Origin: Collinsella aerofaciens
GTDB lineage: Bacteria; Actinomycetota; Coriobacteriia; Coriobacteriales; Coriobacteriaceae
Assembly: GCF_015557435.1 (NCBI RefSeq)
Contig: NZ_JADNOH010000057.1
Coordinates: 1-64,000, forward strand
Length of the DNA: 64,000 nt
Reading direction: 5' to 3'
Of the stretch, positions 24,075-32,858 are shown in pieces. The notes beneath the pieces were generated by a model. The model was not told the DNA's origin and did not search any database. It worked only from the letters and a program-made list of their open reading frames with translations. Position 1 is the first letter of the stretch. Every line of letters begins with the position of its first letter. The translations under genes were made by a program, and so were the position numbers.

Positions 24075-24114
24075 CTTAAGATTTGGGACAAATAAACCTG
24101 ATTAATTTGTCCCA
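24075..24114. repeat. 40-bp hairpin repeat, family C, copy 2
   Basis: Begins CTTAAGATTTGGGACAAA and ends CTGATTAATTTGTCCCA, like the copy at 11933-11972; only the loop differs. It lies in the divergent spacer between the C_GCAxxG gene and metY, so it is not simply a terminator. Confidence 0.85.
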
Positions 24115-24201
24115 TAACCTATCGGCGGGATGGGTTGAGAGGGGTGCGGGGTAGCGGTATTGTGAACCGAATAAAACAAAACCCAAGTAAGGGAGTTGGA
24201 T

Positions 24202-25485
24202 ATGTGCGAGCAGACTATCGGTACCACGTGCGTTCAGGGCGGCTATCATCCGGGCGATGCGGAGCCGCGCCAGGTGCCCATCTACCAGTCCACCACGTGG
24301 AAGTACGACACGTCCGAGCACATGGGCAAGCTGTTTGACCTAGAGGAGTCGGGCTACTTCTACAGCCGTTTGCAGAACCCCACGTGCGATCTGGTTGCCG
24401 CCAAGATCTGCGAGATGGAGGGCGGCACCGCTGCGATGCTCACGAGCTCGGGCATGGCTGCGAATTTCCTCGCGATCTTTAACGTGGTCGGTGCCGGCGA
24501 TCATGTGGTCGCGAGCTCTGCCATTTACGGCGGTACGTATAACCTGCTCGCCCACACCATGGGCCGCATGGGCGTGACCTGCACGTTCGTCGCCCCCGAC
24601 TGCACAGATGAGGAGCTCGAGGCAGCCTTTGAGCCCAATACCAAGCTCGTCTTTGGCGAGACGATCGCAAACCCCGCCCTTGCCGTGCTCGATATTGAGC
24701 GCTTTGCCAAGGCCGCGCATGACCACGGCGTGCCGCTGATGGTCGACAACACCTTCCCGACGCCCGTGATGTGCCGTCCCTTTGAGTGGGGCGCCGACAT
24801 CGTTACGCACTCCACCACCAAGTACATGGATGGACATGCTGCCTACCTGGGCGGCGTGATCGTTGACCACGGCCAGTTTGACTGGATGGCCCATGCGGAT
24901 AAGTTCCCGGGTCTCACCACGCCCGACGAGAGCTACCACGGCGTGACGTATGCCGAGAAGTTCGGTCGCGAGGGTGCCTTCATTACCAAGGCCACCGCGC
25001 AGCTCATGCGCGACCTCGGCCCCATGCAGAACCCGCAGGCGGCCTTCTTCCTGAACAGCTCGCTCGAGAGCCTGCATGTACGCATGCCGCGTCATTGTGA
25101 GAACGGCCTGGCCGTTGCCAAGTTCCTGCAGAGCCATCCCAAGGTACGCTTCGTGAGCTATCCGGGCCTGGAGGGCGATAAGTACTATGACATCGCTCAG
25201 AAGTACATGCCCAACGGTACCTGCGGCGTCGTGAGCTTTGGCTTTAACGGTGGTCGCGCGGCGGCCGAGACCTTTATGAAGAGCCTTAAACTCGCCCAGA
25301 TCGCCACGCATGTGGCCGATGCTCGCACCTGCTGCCTGCATCCCGCTAACGCCACGCACCGTCAGATGAACGATGAGGAGCTCATCGCCTGCGGCATCTC
25401 CGCCGACATGGTGCGCCTGTCGTGCGGCCTCGAGGACACGGCCGATCTGATTGCCGACCTTGAGCAGGCGCTCGAGCAGTGCTAG
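24202..25485 (+). CDS. metY: O-acetylhomoserine sulfhydrylase (aminocarboxypropyltransferase)
   Basis: A 427-aa PLP enzyme of the Cys/Met metabolism family converting O-acetylhomoserine and sulfide to homocysteine. YYSRLQNPTC (here YFYSRLQNPTC), SSGMAANFLAIFNVV, VDNTFPTPVMCRPFEWGAD and the PLP-lysine block HSTTKYMDGH (Lys207) are visible. Length matches MetY (about 430) rather than the shorter cystathionine enzymes. The ATG at 24202 follows AAGGGAGTTGGAT. No SAM riboswitch was recognised upstream. A cystathionine gamma-synthase-like specificity cannot be fully excluded. Confidence 0.88.
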   Translation: MCEQTIGTTCVQGGYHPGDAEPRQVPIYQSTTWKYDTSEHMGKLFDLEESGYFYSRLQNPTCDLVAAKICEMEGGTAAMLTSSGMAANFLAIFNVVGAGDHVVASSAIYGGTYNLLAHTMGRMGVTCTFVAPDCTDEELEAAFEPNTKLVFGETIANPALAVLDIERFAKAAHDHGVPLMVDNTFPTPVMCRPFEWGADIVTHSTTKYMDGHAAYLGGVIVDHGQFDWMAHADKFPGLTTPDESYHGVTYAEKFGREGAFITKATAQLMRDLGPMQNPQAAFFLNSSLESLHVRMPRHCENGLAVAKFLQSHPKVRFVSYPGLEGDKYYDIAQKYMPNGTCGVVSFGFNGGRAAAETFMKSLKLAQIATHVADARTCCLHPANATHRQMNDEELIACGISADMVRLSCGLEDTADLIADLEQALEQC

Positions 25486-25554
25486 GCTAGCTTCTCGTAT
25501 GAAGCGACGGAGCCTCTTGGGGTTCCGGTGACATATAGTTCCGATTCCGTAGGC

Positions 25555-25600
25555 GGGACCCCAATCGCGACTGTTCGCAGGCGATTGGGGCCCCGTTTTT
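25555..25600 (+). terminator. rho-independent terminator of metY
   Basis: GGG-CCCCAATCGC pairs with GCGATTGGGG-CCC and runs into TTTTT. Confidence 0.9.
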
Positions 25601-25626
25601 GCGTTGCACCACTCGAAAGGATGGAT

Positions 25627-26931
25627 ATGGAGAAAACTGCAGAGCAGCTGCGCCGCGAGCACATTGCCCTTGAGGGCGATACCCATGGCAAGAACAAATG
25701 GGCGATTCTGTTTACCGTGCTCATCATGACGTTTATGTCGTGTCTGGATTCGACCGTCGTGACCGTGGCGTTGCCCGTGATGCAAAAGGAGCTGGGCGTG
25801 GGCCTCGATCGCATTCAGCTGGTAAGCTCTGTGTATCTGCTTGCGACGTGCGTGGCTATGTTGCCGTTTGGCCGTCTGGGCGACGTGCGCGGCAAGGTGA
25901 ATGTGTTTCAGCTGGGCGTCACCGTCTTTTCGGTCGGTTCGCTGCTGTGCGGCCTTTCGGCCTCGCTCGAGGTTCTTATCCTGGCACGCATTGTTCAGGG
26001 CGTCGGTTGCGCGGCGGCCATGGCTAACAACATGGGTATCATCACCGAGTCGTTTCCGGCGCGCGAGCGCGGTCGTGCCATGGGTATTCTCGCGACCTTC
26101 GTGGCCCTCGGCATGATGTGTGGCCCCGTGCTGGGCGGCATGCTGGTGGCAAGCTTTCCCTGGGAGAGCATCTTCCTCATCAACCTGCCCATTGGCGTCA
26201 TCTCGTTTATCGTGGGGCTCTATACGCTGCCACATGTTAAGCCGGAGGCTGGCGAGCGCCCCATGTCCCTGATCGAGGCTGCTCGTCGCTGCTTTGCAAA
26301 TTCGGCCTTCACCATCAACCTCGCCTGCATGCTCATCGTGTTCGTTGGTATTGGCGCATCAGAGTTTATCCTGCCGTTCTATTTTCAGGACGCCCACGGC
26401 TTTGGTTCCGACATCTCTGGACTACTCTTTTTGGCGTTGCCGATGGTGAATGCCTTTATCGGCCCGCTTTCGGGTACGGTTTCGGACCGTGTTGGCTGCG
26501 AGGGCCCCACGGCGGTCGGCCTAGGCGTGTACGTATGCGGTCTTTTTGCGGTAAGCACGCTCGACGAGCACTCTTCCATCCCTGTGATCGTGCGTTGCGT
26601 CGCGTTTATGTCGTGTGGCACGTCGATTTTCCAGAGTCCCAACAACTCGCTGTACATGGGTTCGGCCCCGCGCGAGGCGCTCGGTTTTGCGGGCAGCCTG
26701 GGTAGTCTGGCGCGCTATGCGGGTATGGCGCTGGGTATTACGGCAGGTTCGCATATCCTTTATGGGCAGATGAGCGTGGCGATGGGCGAGGCCGTGACCA
26801 GTTTTGTTACAGGCCGTCCGGATGTATTCCTATTCGGCTTTCGCTCGGTGTTCTACGTGCTTATGGCTGTGGCCGCCGTGGGCTTTGCGCTTGCCATGGT
26901 GCGTTTGGTGAAGATGCGCGCCCGCCATTAG
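25627..26931 (+). CDS. MFS transporter (DHA2-like drug/H+ antiporter)
   Basis: A 434-aa polytopic membrane protein with about 12-14 hydrophobic segments. FMSCLDSTVVTVALPVMQKEL is the typical first helix of DHA2/EmrB-like exporters, RLGDVRGKVNVF matches MFS motif A, and FVALGMMCGPVLGGML motif C of antiporters. It probably exports a drug or metabolite using the proton gradient; the substrate is unknown. The ATG at 25627 is chosen over 25621 because GAAAGG (25615-25620) needs spacing. No regulator is adjacent. Confidence 0.88.
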   Translation: MEKTAEQLRREHIALEGDTHGKNKWAILFTVLIMTFMSCLDSTVVTVALPVMQKELGVGLDRIQLVSSVYLLATCVAMLPFGRLGDVRGKVNVFQLGVTVFSVGSLLCGLSASLEVLILARIVQGVGCAAAMANNMGIITESFPARERGRAMGILATFVALGMMCGPVLGGMLVASFPWESIFLINLPIGVISFIVGLYTLPHVKPEAGERPMSLIEAARRCFANSAFTINLACMLIVFVGIGASEFILPFYFQDAHGFGSDISGLLFLALPMVNAFIGPLSGTVSDRVGCEGPTAVGLGVYVCGLFAVSTLDEHSSIPVIVRCVAFMSCGTSIFQSPNNSLYMGSAPREALGFAGSLGSLARYAGMALGITAGSHILYGQMSVAMGEAVTSFVTGRPDVFLFGFRSVFYVLMAVAAVGFALAMVRLVKMRARH

Positions 26932-27088
26932 CGTGTTGGGAGGCTGTCTGCCACGATTCGCGCCGTCCCAAAAAGACTGGTTTGTGGTGCGATGCGGCTT
27001 GTGGGGCGGGCGGGGGTCGGTCCGTGGTAGACTATCGAACAACGTTTATTAATCGCGCGGTATCGTTGCCGCGAGAAGGGGTTGCGCC

Positions 27089-27667
27089 ATGCAGGAGCTT
27101 GAGGATCGTATTCGCCATGACGGCATCGTAAAGGCCGGTAACGTCCTTAAGGTTGATGCCTTCCTCAACCACCAATGCGACGTTGAGCTGTTCGACCACA
27201 TGGGCGCCGAGTGGGCCCGTCTGTTCGAGGGCGTCGAGATCAACAAGATCCTGACGATCGAGGCTTCGGGCATTGGCATGGCTTGTATTGCAGCCCAGCA
27301 TTTTGGCGGCGTGCCGGTGGTCTTTGCCAAGAAGGCGCAGTCCATCAACCTCGACGGCGAGCAGTATGCCACGACCATCTACTCCTTTACCAAGCAGAAG
27401 GAGTACCCGGTCATCGTCGGCAAGCGCTTCCTGTCCGAGGGCGACAAGGTCCTGATCATCGACGACTTCCTGGCCAACGGCTGCGCGCTTGAGGGCCTTA
27501 TTAAGATCTGCGAGGCTGCGGGCGCCGAAGTTGCCGGCATTGGCATCGCCGTTGAGAAGGGCTTCCAGGGCGGCGGCGATAAGCTCCGTAAGCGCGGCTT
27601 CCGCGTTGAGAGCCTGGCCCGTATCGCCGATATGGACTGCGAGAACGGCGAGATCGCCTTCGCCTAA
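27089..27667 (+). CDS. xpt: xanthine phosphoribosyltransferase
   Basis: A 192-aa type I phosphoribosyltransferase salvaging xanthine with [24 protein letters not shown] and [19 protein letters not shown] match the B. subtilis Xpt N-terminus; [16 protein letters not shown] and the PRPP loop [14 protein letters not shown] are diagnostic. Length is normal. No purine riboswitch is present upstream, unlike B. subtilis; a TAGACT -10-like box lies about 60 bases before the start. The family B hairpin at 27697 is its terminator. Confidence 0.95.
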   Translation: MQELEDRIRHDGIVKAGNVLKVDAFLNHQCDVELFDHMGAEWARLFEGVEINKILTIEASGIGMACIAAQHFGGVPVVFAKKAQSINLDGEQYATTIYSFTKQKEYPVIVGKRFLSEGDKVLIIDDFLANGCALEGLIKICEAAGAEVAGIGIAVEKGFQGGGDKLRKRGFRVESLARIADMDCENGEIAFA

Positions 27668-27696
27668 GCGCGCAACACAAGCGATTGGTATGCGAT

Positions 27697-27732
27697 GTGA
27701 CAAAGGGACTGTCCCTTTGTCACATTTTTTTG
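27697..27732 (+). terminator. family B palindrome serving as xpt terminator
   Basis: GTGACAAAGGGAC and GTCCCTTTGTCAC are perfect 13-bp arms separated by one base, followed by ATTTTTTT. The same palindrome without the T run occurs at 39352-39382. Confidence 0.85.
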
Positions 27733-27751
27733 TATGAGGGGAGGTGCTGAT

Positions 27752-28132
27752 ATGGACGAGAACAAGATGGAATGGCGCGAGTATGCGCGCTATGCCGAGA
27801 TGTCGGCCGAGGAGTTGGCGCGCGATTGCGAGGTGCAGGTGTTTCGTGCGACGGGTCCGGGCGGGCAGGGCGTGAACACGACGGACTCGGCGGTGCGTAT
27901 GAAGCATGGGCCCACGGGGATTGTTGTGACGGCGCGCGAGAGCCGTAGTCAGTTTCAGAATCGCGCGAGCTGCCTGCGTAAGCTGCGCGCAGAGCTTGAG
28001 CGTCGTGGCCGTCCGCCGCGCCGTCGCGTCAAGACCAAAGTGCCCCAGCGATCGCGCCAGCGCAGGCTCAACGACAAGCACTTCAATGCGATTAAAAAGG
28101 CTAACCGTCGCAAGCCGGGCGGGGAGGAATGA
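27752..28132 (+). CDS. RF-1 domain (GGQ) peptide-release-factor-like protein
   Basis: A 126-aa protein made almost only of the RF-1 catalytic domain: [20 protein letters not shown] carries the GGQ motif that triggers peptidyl-tRNA hydrolysis. The C-terminus is very basic ([20 protein letters not shown]). It lacks codon-recognition domains, like ArfB/YaeJ, ICT1 or PrfH-type rescue factors, so it probably frees peptides from stalled ribosomes or damaged complexes. No RtcB-type ligase partner (expected for PrfH) is nearby. The ATG at 27752 follows AGGGGAGG. Confidence 0.85.
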   Translation: MDENKMEWREYARYAEMSAEELARDCEVQVFRATGPGGQGVNTTDSAVRMKHGPTGIVVTARESRSQFQNRASCLRKLRAELERRGRPPRRRVKTKVPQRSRQRRLNDKHFNAIKKANRRKPGGEE

Positions 28133-28141
28133 TCTTCTCAA

Positions 28142-28212
28142 TAAGTTGCGGTGAAATAGGGACTGTTTCGCGGCTTTAACTGCATAAACAGTCCCTATTT
28201 CACCGCAACTTA
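28142..28212. repeat. perfect 27-bp inverted repeat, family A, copy 2
   Basis: The left arm at 28142-28168 (starts TAAGTTGCGGTGAAATAGGG) is exactly complementary over 27 bases to the right arm at 28186-28212, around a 17-base loop. It sits between two convergent genes and has no T run. Confidence 0.95.
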
Positions 28213-28219
28213 GGTGGGG

Positions 28220-29182
28220 TTAGCGGGTTGGGTGCCAGACTTGGAGGGCGCCGGGTAGGATGTCGACTTCGATGCGCGAGGCGACGATGGGCTCGCCGTC
28301 GGCCTGGATGGGGTAGTCGGGCTCCTCAAAAGTTAGCTCGGCATGGCGGCAGCGGCGCATGCGAACCGGTGGCAACTTGGTATGGTGGCCGTCCTTGGCC
28401 GAAAGGAACATAGGCAGGGCTACCGCGCGAGGGACGGGGCCGCGGGCGTAGCAGACGTCGAGCATGCCGTCGCAGGGGTCGGCATCGGGGCAGATGCGAT
28501 AGCCCGAGCCATAGGTAGGACCAAGCTGAATCGCCATGATGATCGCCCTCACGCGCTCGGCGGGCGCGCCGTCAAAGCTGACTGTCATGGGGTAGCTGCG
28601 ATAGCGCAGGCCAAACTGCTCAAGTCCCGAAAGGGTGTAGAGCGGCGCGCCCGTCAAGCCGGTCTTTTTGCGCAGCTCGGTGGTGCCAAGGCCGATGGCG
28701 GCATCAATACCGACGGAGAGCGTCTGGTCGTAATACTCGACGATCGCCTCGCCGCTGCCGCTTGCGGGGTTCCATGAGCGAATCCGCCCGATGTCCTGAC
28801 GCTGCAGCTCGCAGGTGAGTAGCGCGCCAAAATCCTTGCCGGAGAAATCTTCGATATCGAGCGTCTGGGCAAAATCGTTGCCGGAGCCCACGGGCAGGAC
28901 GGCAAGAGCGGGGCGGGCGTCCTCCTTTTGCGTCATAAGCCCGTTGACGACTTCGTGGATCACGCCGTCGCCGCCGAGTGCGATAACGGTGCGATAGCCC
29001 TGAGCCTGTGCGGCAAGCTCCTTGGCGTGTCCCATGTGCTCGGTTAGCACCAGGTCAAACTGGGATGCGCGCGCGGTCATATCCAAAAAGCGCTGCAGGC
29101 GCTCGGCAACCTCGCGCGCGGCGCCCGACTGGGCGGCGGGGTTGGCGATGATGAGCGTGCGGCCAAAATCAGTTGCGTGCAT
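28220..29182 (-). CDS. diacylglycerol kinase-family (YegS/LCB5-like) lipid kinase
   Basis: A 320-aa lipid kinase. The catalytic domain shows LIIANPAAQSGAAREVAE, VIALGGDGVIHEVVNGLM (nucleotide-binding GGDG) and LPVGSGNDFAQTL. The C-terminal domain ends IQADGEPIVASRIEVDILPG, typical of the family. The protein would phosphorylate a membrane lipid alcohol such as diacylglycerol at the membrane surface. The start at 29182 is chosen for its CCGGGAG ribosome site; 29254 lacks one. Confidence 0.9.
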   Translation of the reverse strand: MHATDFGRTLIIANPAAQSGAAREVAERLQRFLDMTARASQFDLVLTEHMGHAKELAAQAQGYRTVIALGGDGVIHEVVNGLMTQKEDARPALAVLPVGSGNDFAQTLDIEDFSGKDFGALLTCELQRQDIGRIRSWNPASGSGEAIVEYYDQTLSVGIDAAIGLGTTELRKKTGLTGAPLYTLSGLEQFGLRYRSYPMTVSFDGAPAERVRAIIMAIQLGPTYGSGYRICPDADPCDGMLDVCYARGPVPRAVALPMFLSAKDGHHTKLPPVRMRRCRHAELTFEEPDYPIQADGEPIVASRIEVDILPGALQVWHPTR

Positions 29183-29268
29183 GGGGCGACTCCCGGCGTG
29201 TGGCATGACGGTGCGGTCTCGCTCAGGTCGAATTGCCCCCGATTGTGGCTGCACGGCGATTATTACAT

Positions 29269-30690
29269 CTACTCTATCAGGTCGTTGTGGCGCTCGATAG
29301 CATCCGCTACCGTACCGCCCTCATCCACAATAAGCGAACGGCGCTTGGGTGAGATGATGCGCTGGGCAGGGTACACGCCGCGGTGTCCGCCGGTTAGGTA
29401 GCTGATAAAGGCCACGATGACAAAGAACCCGGCGGCCGTGCCGTGGAACAGGTCGATGGCCATCATGCAGGTGGTGATGGGCACGTTGAGGCCGGCGCAG
29501 AACACGCCGAGCATGCCGAGAGCCGCCAGAAAACTGGGGTCAAGCCCGGTAAGGCAACCGATCCAGCCACCGAGTGCCGCACCGATGCCAAACAGGGGCG
29601 TGACCTCGCCGCCTTGGAAGCCCGCGCCCAGGGTAAGCGCTGTGACGACCAACTTGATGGCTGCGTCCGCCAGGGTGGTGTTGCCTGCAAATCCGGCGCC
29701 GGAAAGCCACGTGGAAAGGCCGGCGTAGTTCCAGGCGTCGAGGGGGGCATAGGCGGCCAAAACCACGAGTGCGCCTATGAGTGCGCGGACGAGGTAATTG
29801 GTGATAAAGCGACTGTACAGGCTTTTGACGGTTCGAACCGACCAGGCAAAGAGGCGTGCCGTCAGGCCGAAAATAATGGCGCTGATAACAACGATGACAA
29901 CCGTCCGTGGTGTCATGTTGGGAACGCTGGCGATGACATTCGCCTCGTACTCGGTTCCCAAGGCAAGCGACGTAAAGTAGCCGGTAAACGAGGCGACCAG
30001 GCAGTAGATGCCCGCGGTGTAGTCGATCTTGCCAATAAAGCACATCTCCATGCCAAAGAAAGCTCCAGCAAGGGGTGAACCGAATACGGCGCCAAAGGCC
30101 GACGAGATGCCGGCGAGCATGAGGTCGTGGTGGTCATGCTTTTTGAGGTGGGCGAGGTTCGAGATGTTGCTGGCGATGGTGCCGCCAATCTGCACCGCGG
30201 CTCCCTCGCGACCGGCCGATCCACCCGTTAGGTGCGTGAGCGTAGAGCAGACGAAGGTGAGGACGGCCATGCGCATATGGATGAGGCGTGTGCCCAGAGC
30301 GGAGTCGATGACCAGGTTGTTGCCTCGTTTGGCAGCAAGGCCGTGGTTTTTGTACACCCATGCGGTGGCAATGCCCACAACGGGGAGCAATGCGTAGACC
30401 CACGCGTGGTGCTCGCGATAGTCGGTCGCGATATTCAGCGAGGCCAAAAACGCCCAAGCGGCAACGCCCATGGCGAGCGAGACGATGACGACGAGCGCGA
30501 GCAACTTGGCGCTCGCGAGTAGGTTGCGGGCGTTGCGGCGAGTGTCGGCAGCCAAGAGATGCTCGGAGCGGGTGAGCTGTTGTCTGCCTGTCATGATGAC
30601 GTCATTAAGGGAGAAAAAGCCGCCGTCGTCGAGCGACTGGGAATGATCCTGCGCCTCGTTTGCGCTTTCGGGTTTGTCGGTAAAAGCCAT
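29269..30690 (-). CDS. ClC-family chloride channel/antiporter
   Basis: A 473-aa polytopic protein of the voltage-gated chloride channel family. The anion-path segments are GSAGREGAAVQIGG (with the gating Glu, and Ala where Pro is usual), AGISSAFGAVFGSPLAGAFFG and GAGFQGGEVTPLFGIGAALG. About ten membrane helices span residues 60-430; the N-terminal 60 residues are polar. It could exchange Cl-/H+ for acid resistance; fluoride selectivity cannot be judged reliably. The start follows AGAGGAACGT. It is divergent from moeA. Confidence 0.9.
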   Translation of the reverse strand: MAFTDKPESANEAQDHSQSLDDGGFFSLNDVIMTGRQQLTRSEHLLAADTRRNARNLLASAKLLALVVIVSLAMGVAAWAFLASLNIATDYREHHAWVYALLPVVGIATAWVYKNHGLAAKRGNNLVIDSALGTRLIHMRMAVLTFVCSTLTHLTGGSAGREGAAVQIGGTIASNISNLAHLKKHDHHDLMLAGISSAFGAVFGSPLAGAFFGMEMCFIGKIDYTAGIYCLVASFTGYFTSLALGTEYEANVIASVPNMTPRTVVIVVISAIIFGLTARLFAWSVRTVKSLYSRFITNYLVRALIGALVVLAAYAPLDAWNYAGLSTWLSGAGFAGNTTLADAAIKLVVTALTLGAGFQGGEVTPLFGIGAALGGWIGCLTGLDPSFLAALGMLGVFCAGLNVPITTCMMAIDLFHGTAAGFFVIVAFISYLTGGHRGVYPAQRIISPKRRSLIVDEGGTVADAIERHNDLIE

Positions 30691-30901
30691 ACGTTCCTCT
30701 TTTGGGTTGCAACACGAGCATTATAGAACGTGCCATACGTGACAAACCGGCAGGTTGGTTTTGGTTTTGTTTCGCGGCTTGCGGCCGACAGATGTATTTG
30801 CGGGTACAGGCCAAGTCGCGGTCGCGCGTCGAGGGATTATACTGAGAGAAACATAAAGAATCGGCGCTTTTGTTGCGCGCCGCAGCATGCTAGAGGTGTA
30901 T

Positions 30902-32164
30902 ATGGCTGAGAAACTCATTCCGTTGGAGGACGCGCAGGCGATCGTCTTGTCGCACGTGAATCGCACCGAAGTCGTCGAGATTCCCGTGTGGCAGGCCGCC
31001 GGTCTTCCCTTGGCAGAGGATGCTGTGGCCGATATCGACATCTCGCCGTTTGCCAACAGCGCTATGGACGGATATGCCGTGCGCTCGGCGGACTTGGCGC
31101 AGGCATCTGGCGAGGCGCCGGTGACGCTCGACGTTATCGGACACGAGGCTGCGGGCCATGTGTTTGAGGGCACAATCGGCGCGGGCGAGACGGTCCGCAT
31201 CATGACGGGCGCGCCGGTACCCGAAGGTGCCGATGCCGTGGTGAAATACGAGATCGTCGACGTGCTCGATGGCGACGGCAACGAGGGCTCGCGTGTGAGG
31301 TTCTCGGCGCCTGCCAAGGTAGGGGAGAACGTTCGCTCTGCCGCCGAGGAGGCCCATGCCGGCGACGTCGTGATGCGTGCCGGCGAGGTTGTGGCCCCGG
31401 CCGGCGCTGGCCTGCTGGCAAGCGCCGGTTACGCGAGCGTGAAGGTCCATGCTTCTCCGCGCGTGGGCATTATCTCGCTGGGGACGGAACTGGTCACGCC
31501 GAGTAAGGTACCGGCGCGCGGTCAGATTCGCGATTCCAACTCGTCGGCGTTGATGGCCGAGGCGCTCGATGCAGGAGCCGAGCCCGTGTTCTACGGCATT
31601 GCGCCCGATGATGAGCAGGCGATTGCCGAGCTGGTGCATCGTGCCGTGCAGGAGTGCGATTTTGTCATTACGAGCGGTGGCGCCTCGGCGGGCGATTACG
31701 ATTTCGTGACGGCGCTCGTCCGGCGCGAGGGCGAGGTGCTGTTTGACCGCATCTCGATGCGTCCGGGCAAGGCCATCACGTTTGGCTTGCTCGGCGGCAA
31801 GCCGTATCTGGGGCTTTCGGGCAATCCCGCGGCGGCGTATGTGGGCTTTGAGATGCTCGCGCGCCCGGCGATTCGCAAGATGCGCGGTTTTGCCGAGGGG
31901 GCGCGTCCCGTGCAGCAGGCGACGCTCACGCACGGCGTGAAAAAGCGACAGCATCGCCGCTTCTTCGATCGCGCCACGGTTTTGCGCGACTCCGAGACCG
32001 GTGAGCTGTTGGTGACCGAGGCCAAGACGCAGAATTCGGCGTTGCTCGGCACGATGCAGCGGGCCAACTGCCTGCTGCGTATTGACGAAGGTCCGTGTGA
32101 GCTCAAGGCGGGCGACGTCGTGGATGTCGTGCGTGTCGACCTGCCTGAGGGCGCCGTGTTGTAG
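30902..32164 (+). CDS. moeA: molybdopterin molybdenumtransferase
   Basis: A 420-aa MoeA inserting molybdate into adenylylated molybdopterin. Conserved blocks are DISPFANSAMDGYAVRS, IMTGAPVPEGADAVV, VGIISLGTELV, QIRDSNSSAL, TSGGASAGDYDF and GLSGNPAAAYVGFE. Length is normal. The ATG at 30902 follows TAGAGGTGTAT. It forms an operon with the MogA/MoaB homologue starting ten bases downstream and precedes modABC, so the block supplies Mo cofactor, presumably for FdhF further along. Confidence 0.95.
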   Translation: MAEKLIPLEDAQAIVLSHVNRTEVVEIPVWQAAGLPLAEDAVADIDISPFANSAMDGYAVRSADLAQASGEAPVTLDVIGHEAAGHVFEGTIGAGETVRIMTGAPVPEGADAVVKYEIVDVLDGDGNEGSRVRFSAPAKVGENVRSAAEEAHAGDVVMRAGEVVAPAGAGLLASAGYASVKVHASPRVGIISLGTELVTPSKVPARGQIRDSNSSALMAEALDAGAEPVFYGIAPDDEQAIAELVHRAVQECDFVITSGGASAGDYDFVTALVRREGEVLFDRISMRPGKAITFGLLGGKPYLGLSGNPAAAYVGFEMLARPAIRKMRGFAEGARPVQQATLTHGVKKRQHRRFFDRATVLRDSETGELLVTEAKTQNSALLGTMQRANCLLRIDEGPCELKAGDVVDVVRVDLPEGAVL

Positions 32165-32174
32165 GAGGAATGCT

Positions 32175-32654
32175 ATGGAGCTGAAGATATCGATCGTGAC
32201 GTGTTCGGATACGCGGGACCTTGCCCAGGACGAGGCTGGAGCCGCACTCGAGGAACTTATCGAGGCGCAGGGCTGGACGGTCGTCTCACATGTGGTCGTG
32301 CGCGACGACGTCAGCGAGATCGGTGATGCTATTGTGGAAGCCGCCGATGAGTGCCACGCCAATGTCGTGCTCACCTGCGGCGGCACGGGGCTTTCGATGC
32401 GCGATGTGACGCCCGAGGCGACGCGTGCCGTCTGCGATCGCGAGGTGCCGGGTATTGCCGAGGCGATCCGTGCGTACTCGATGACCAAGACGCGCCGCGC
32501 TATGCTCTCGCGCGCTATTTGCATGCAACGAGGTCATACACTTGTCGTAAACTTTCCCGGTTCTACTAAGGCCGCCCGCGAAAGCTGGGAGGCCATAGCG
32601 GACCAGCTGGAGCATGCGGCTCAGATGACAGCGGGCGGCGGACATACCAACTAA
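32175..32654 (+). CDS. mog: MogA/MoaB-family molybdopterin adenylyltransferase
   Basis: A 159-aa molybdopterin-binding protein that adenylylates molybdopterin before MoeA acts. ISIVTCSDTRDLAQDEAG at the N-terminus, VVLTCGGTGLSMRDVTPEAT and LVVNFPGSTKAARESWEAI are the family blocks, the second being the MPT-binding TGGTG-type loop (here CGGTG). It starts after GTAGGAGGAATGCT, ten bases behind moeA. A terminator follows. Assignment to MogA rather than MoaB is by context. Confidence 0.9.
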   Translation: MELKISIVTCSDTRDLAQDEAGAALEELIEAQGWTVVSHVVVRDDVSEIGDAIVEAADECHANVVLTCGGTGLSMRDVTPEATRAVCDREVPGIAEAIRAYSMTKTRRAMLSRAICMQRGHTLVVNFPGSTKAARESWEAIADQLEHAAQMTAGGGHTN

Positions 32655-32667
32655 GCGGTTTACCTGC

Positions 32668-32702
32668 GGCGGAGCGACCTGAACGGCTGCTCCGCCTTTT
32701 AT
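32668..32702 (+). terminator. terminator of moeA-mog
   Basis: GGCGGAGC (32668-32675) pairs with GCTCCGCC (32689-32696), followed by TTTTATTT. Confidence 0.85.
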
Positions 32703-32746
32703 TTGCGCCCAAGGGGACGGCATTCTGTAGGCATGCTTGAAACTAT

Positions 32747-32798
32747 ATTCTCAGACGAGAATAATTTCTCATAATCATTATTCGCATCGAAGTATAAT
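32747..32798 (+). promoter_or_regulatory. modA promoter with nested inverted repeats
   Basis: A TATAAT box lies at 32793-32798. Immediately upstream are ATTCTC-AGAC-GAGAAT (32747-32762) and the overlapping GAATAAT (32759-32765)/ATTATTC (32777-32783), in AT-rich DNA. They cover the -35 region, so a molybdate-responsive repressor is plausible; they do not match the E. coli ModE site. Confidence 0.5.
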
Positions 32799-32858
32799 CT
32801 AATTACAGAATAAAGCCCGCGGTGGGGTACCCGGGCACAAGGTCCGAAAGGGTTGAAC

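Noticed and set aside
26932-27088. Purine riboswitch before xpt
   Set aside because: Looked for because B. subtilis xpt has one; the conserved loops and three-way junction are not present.
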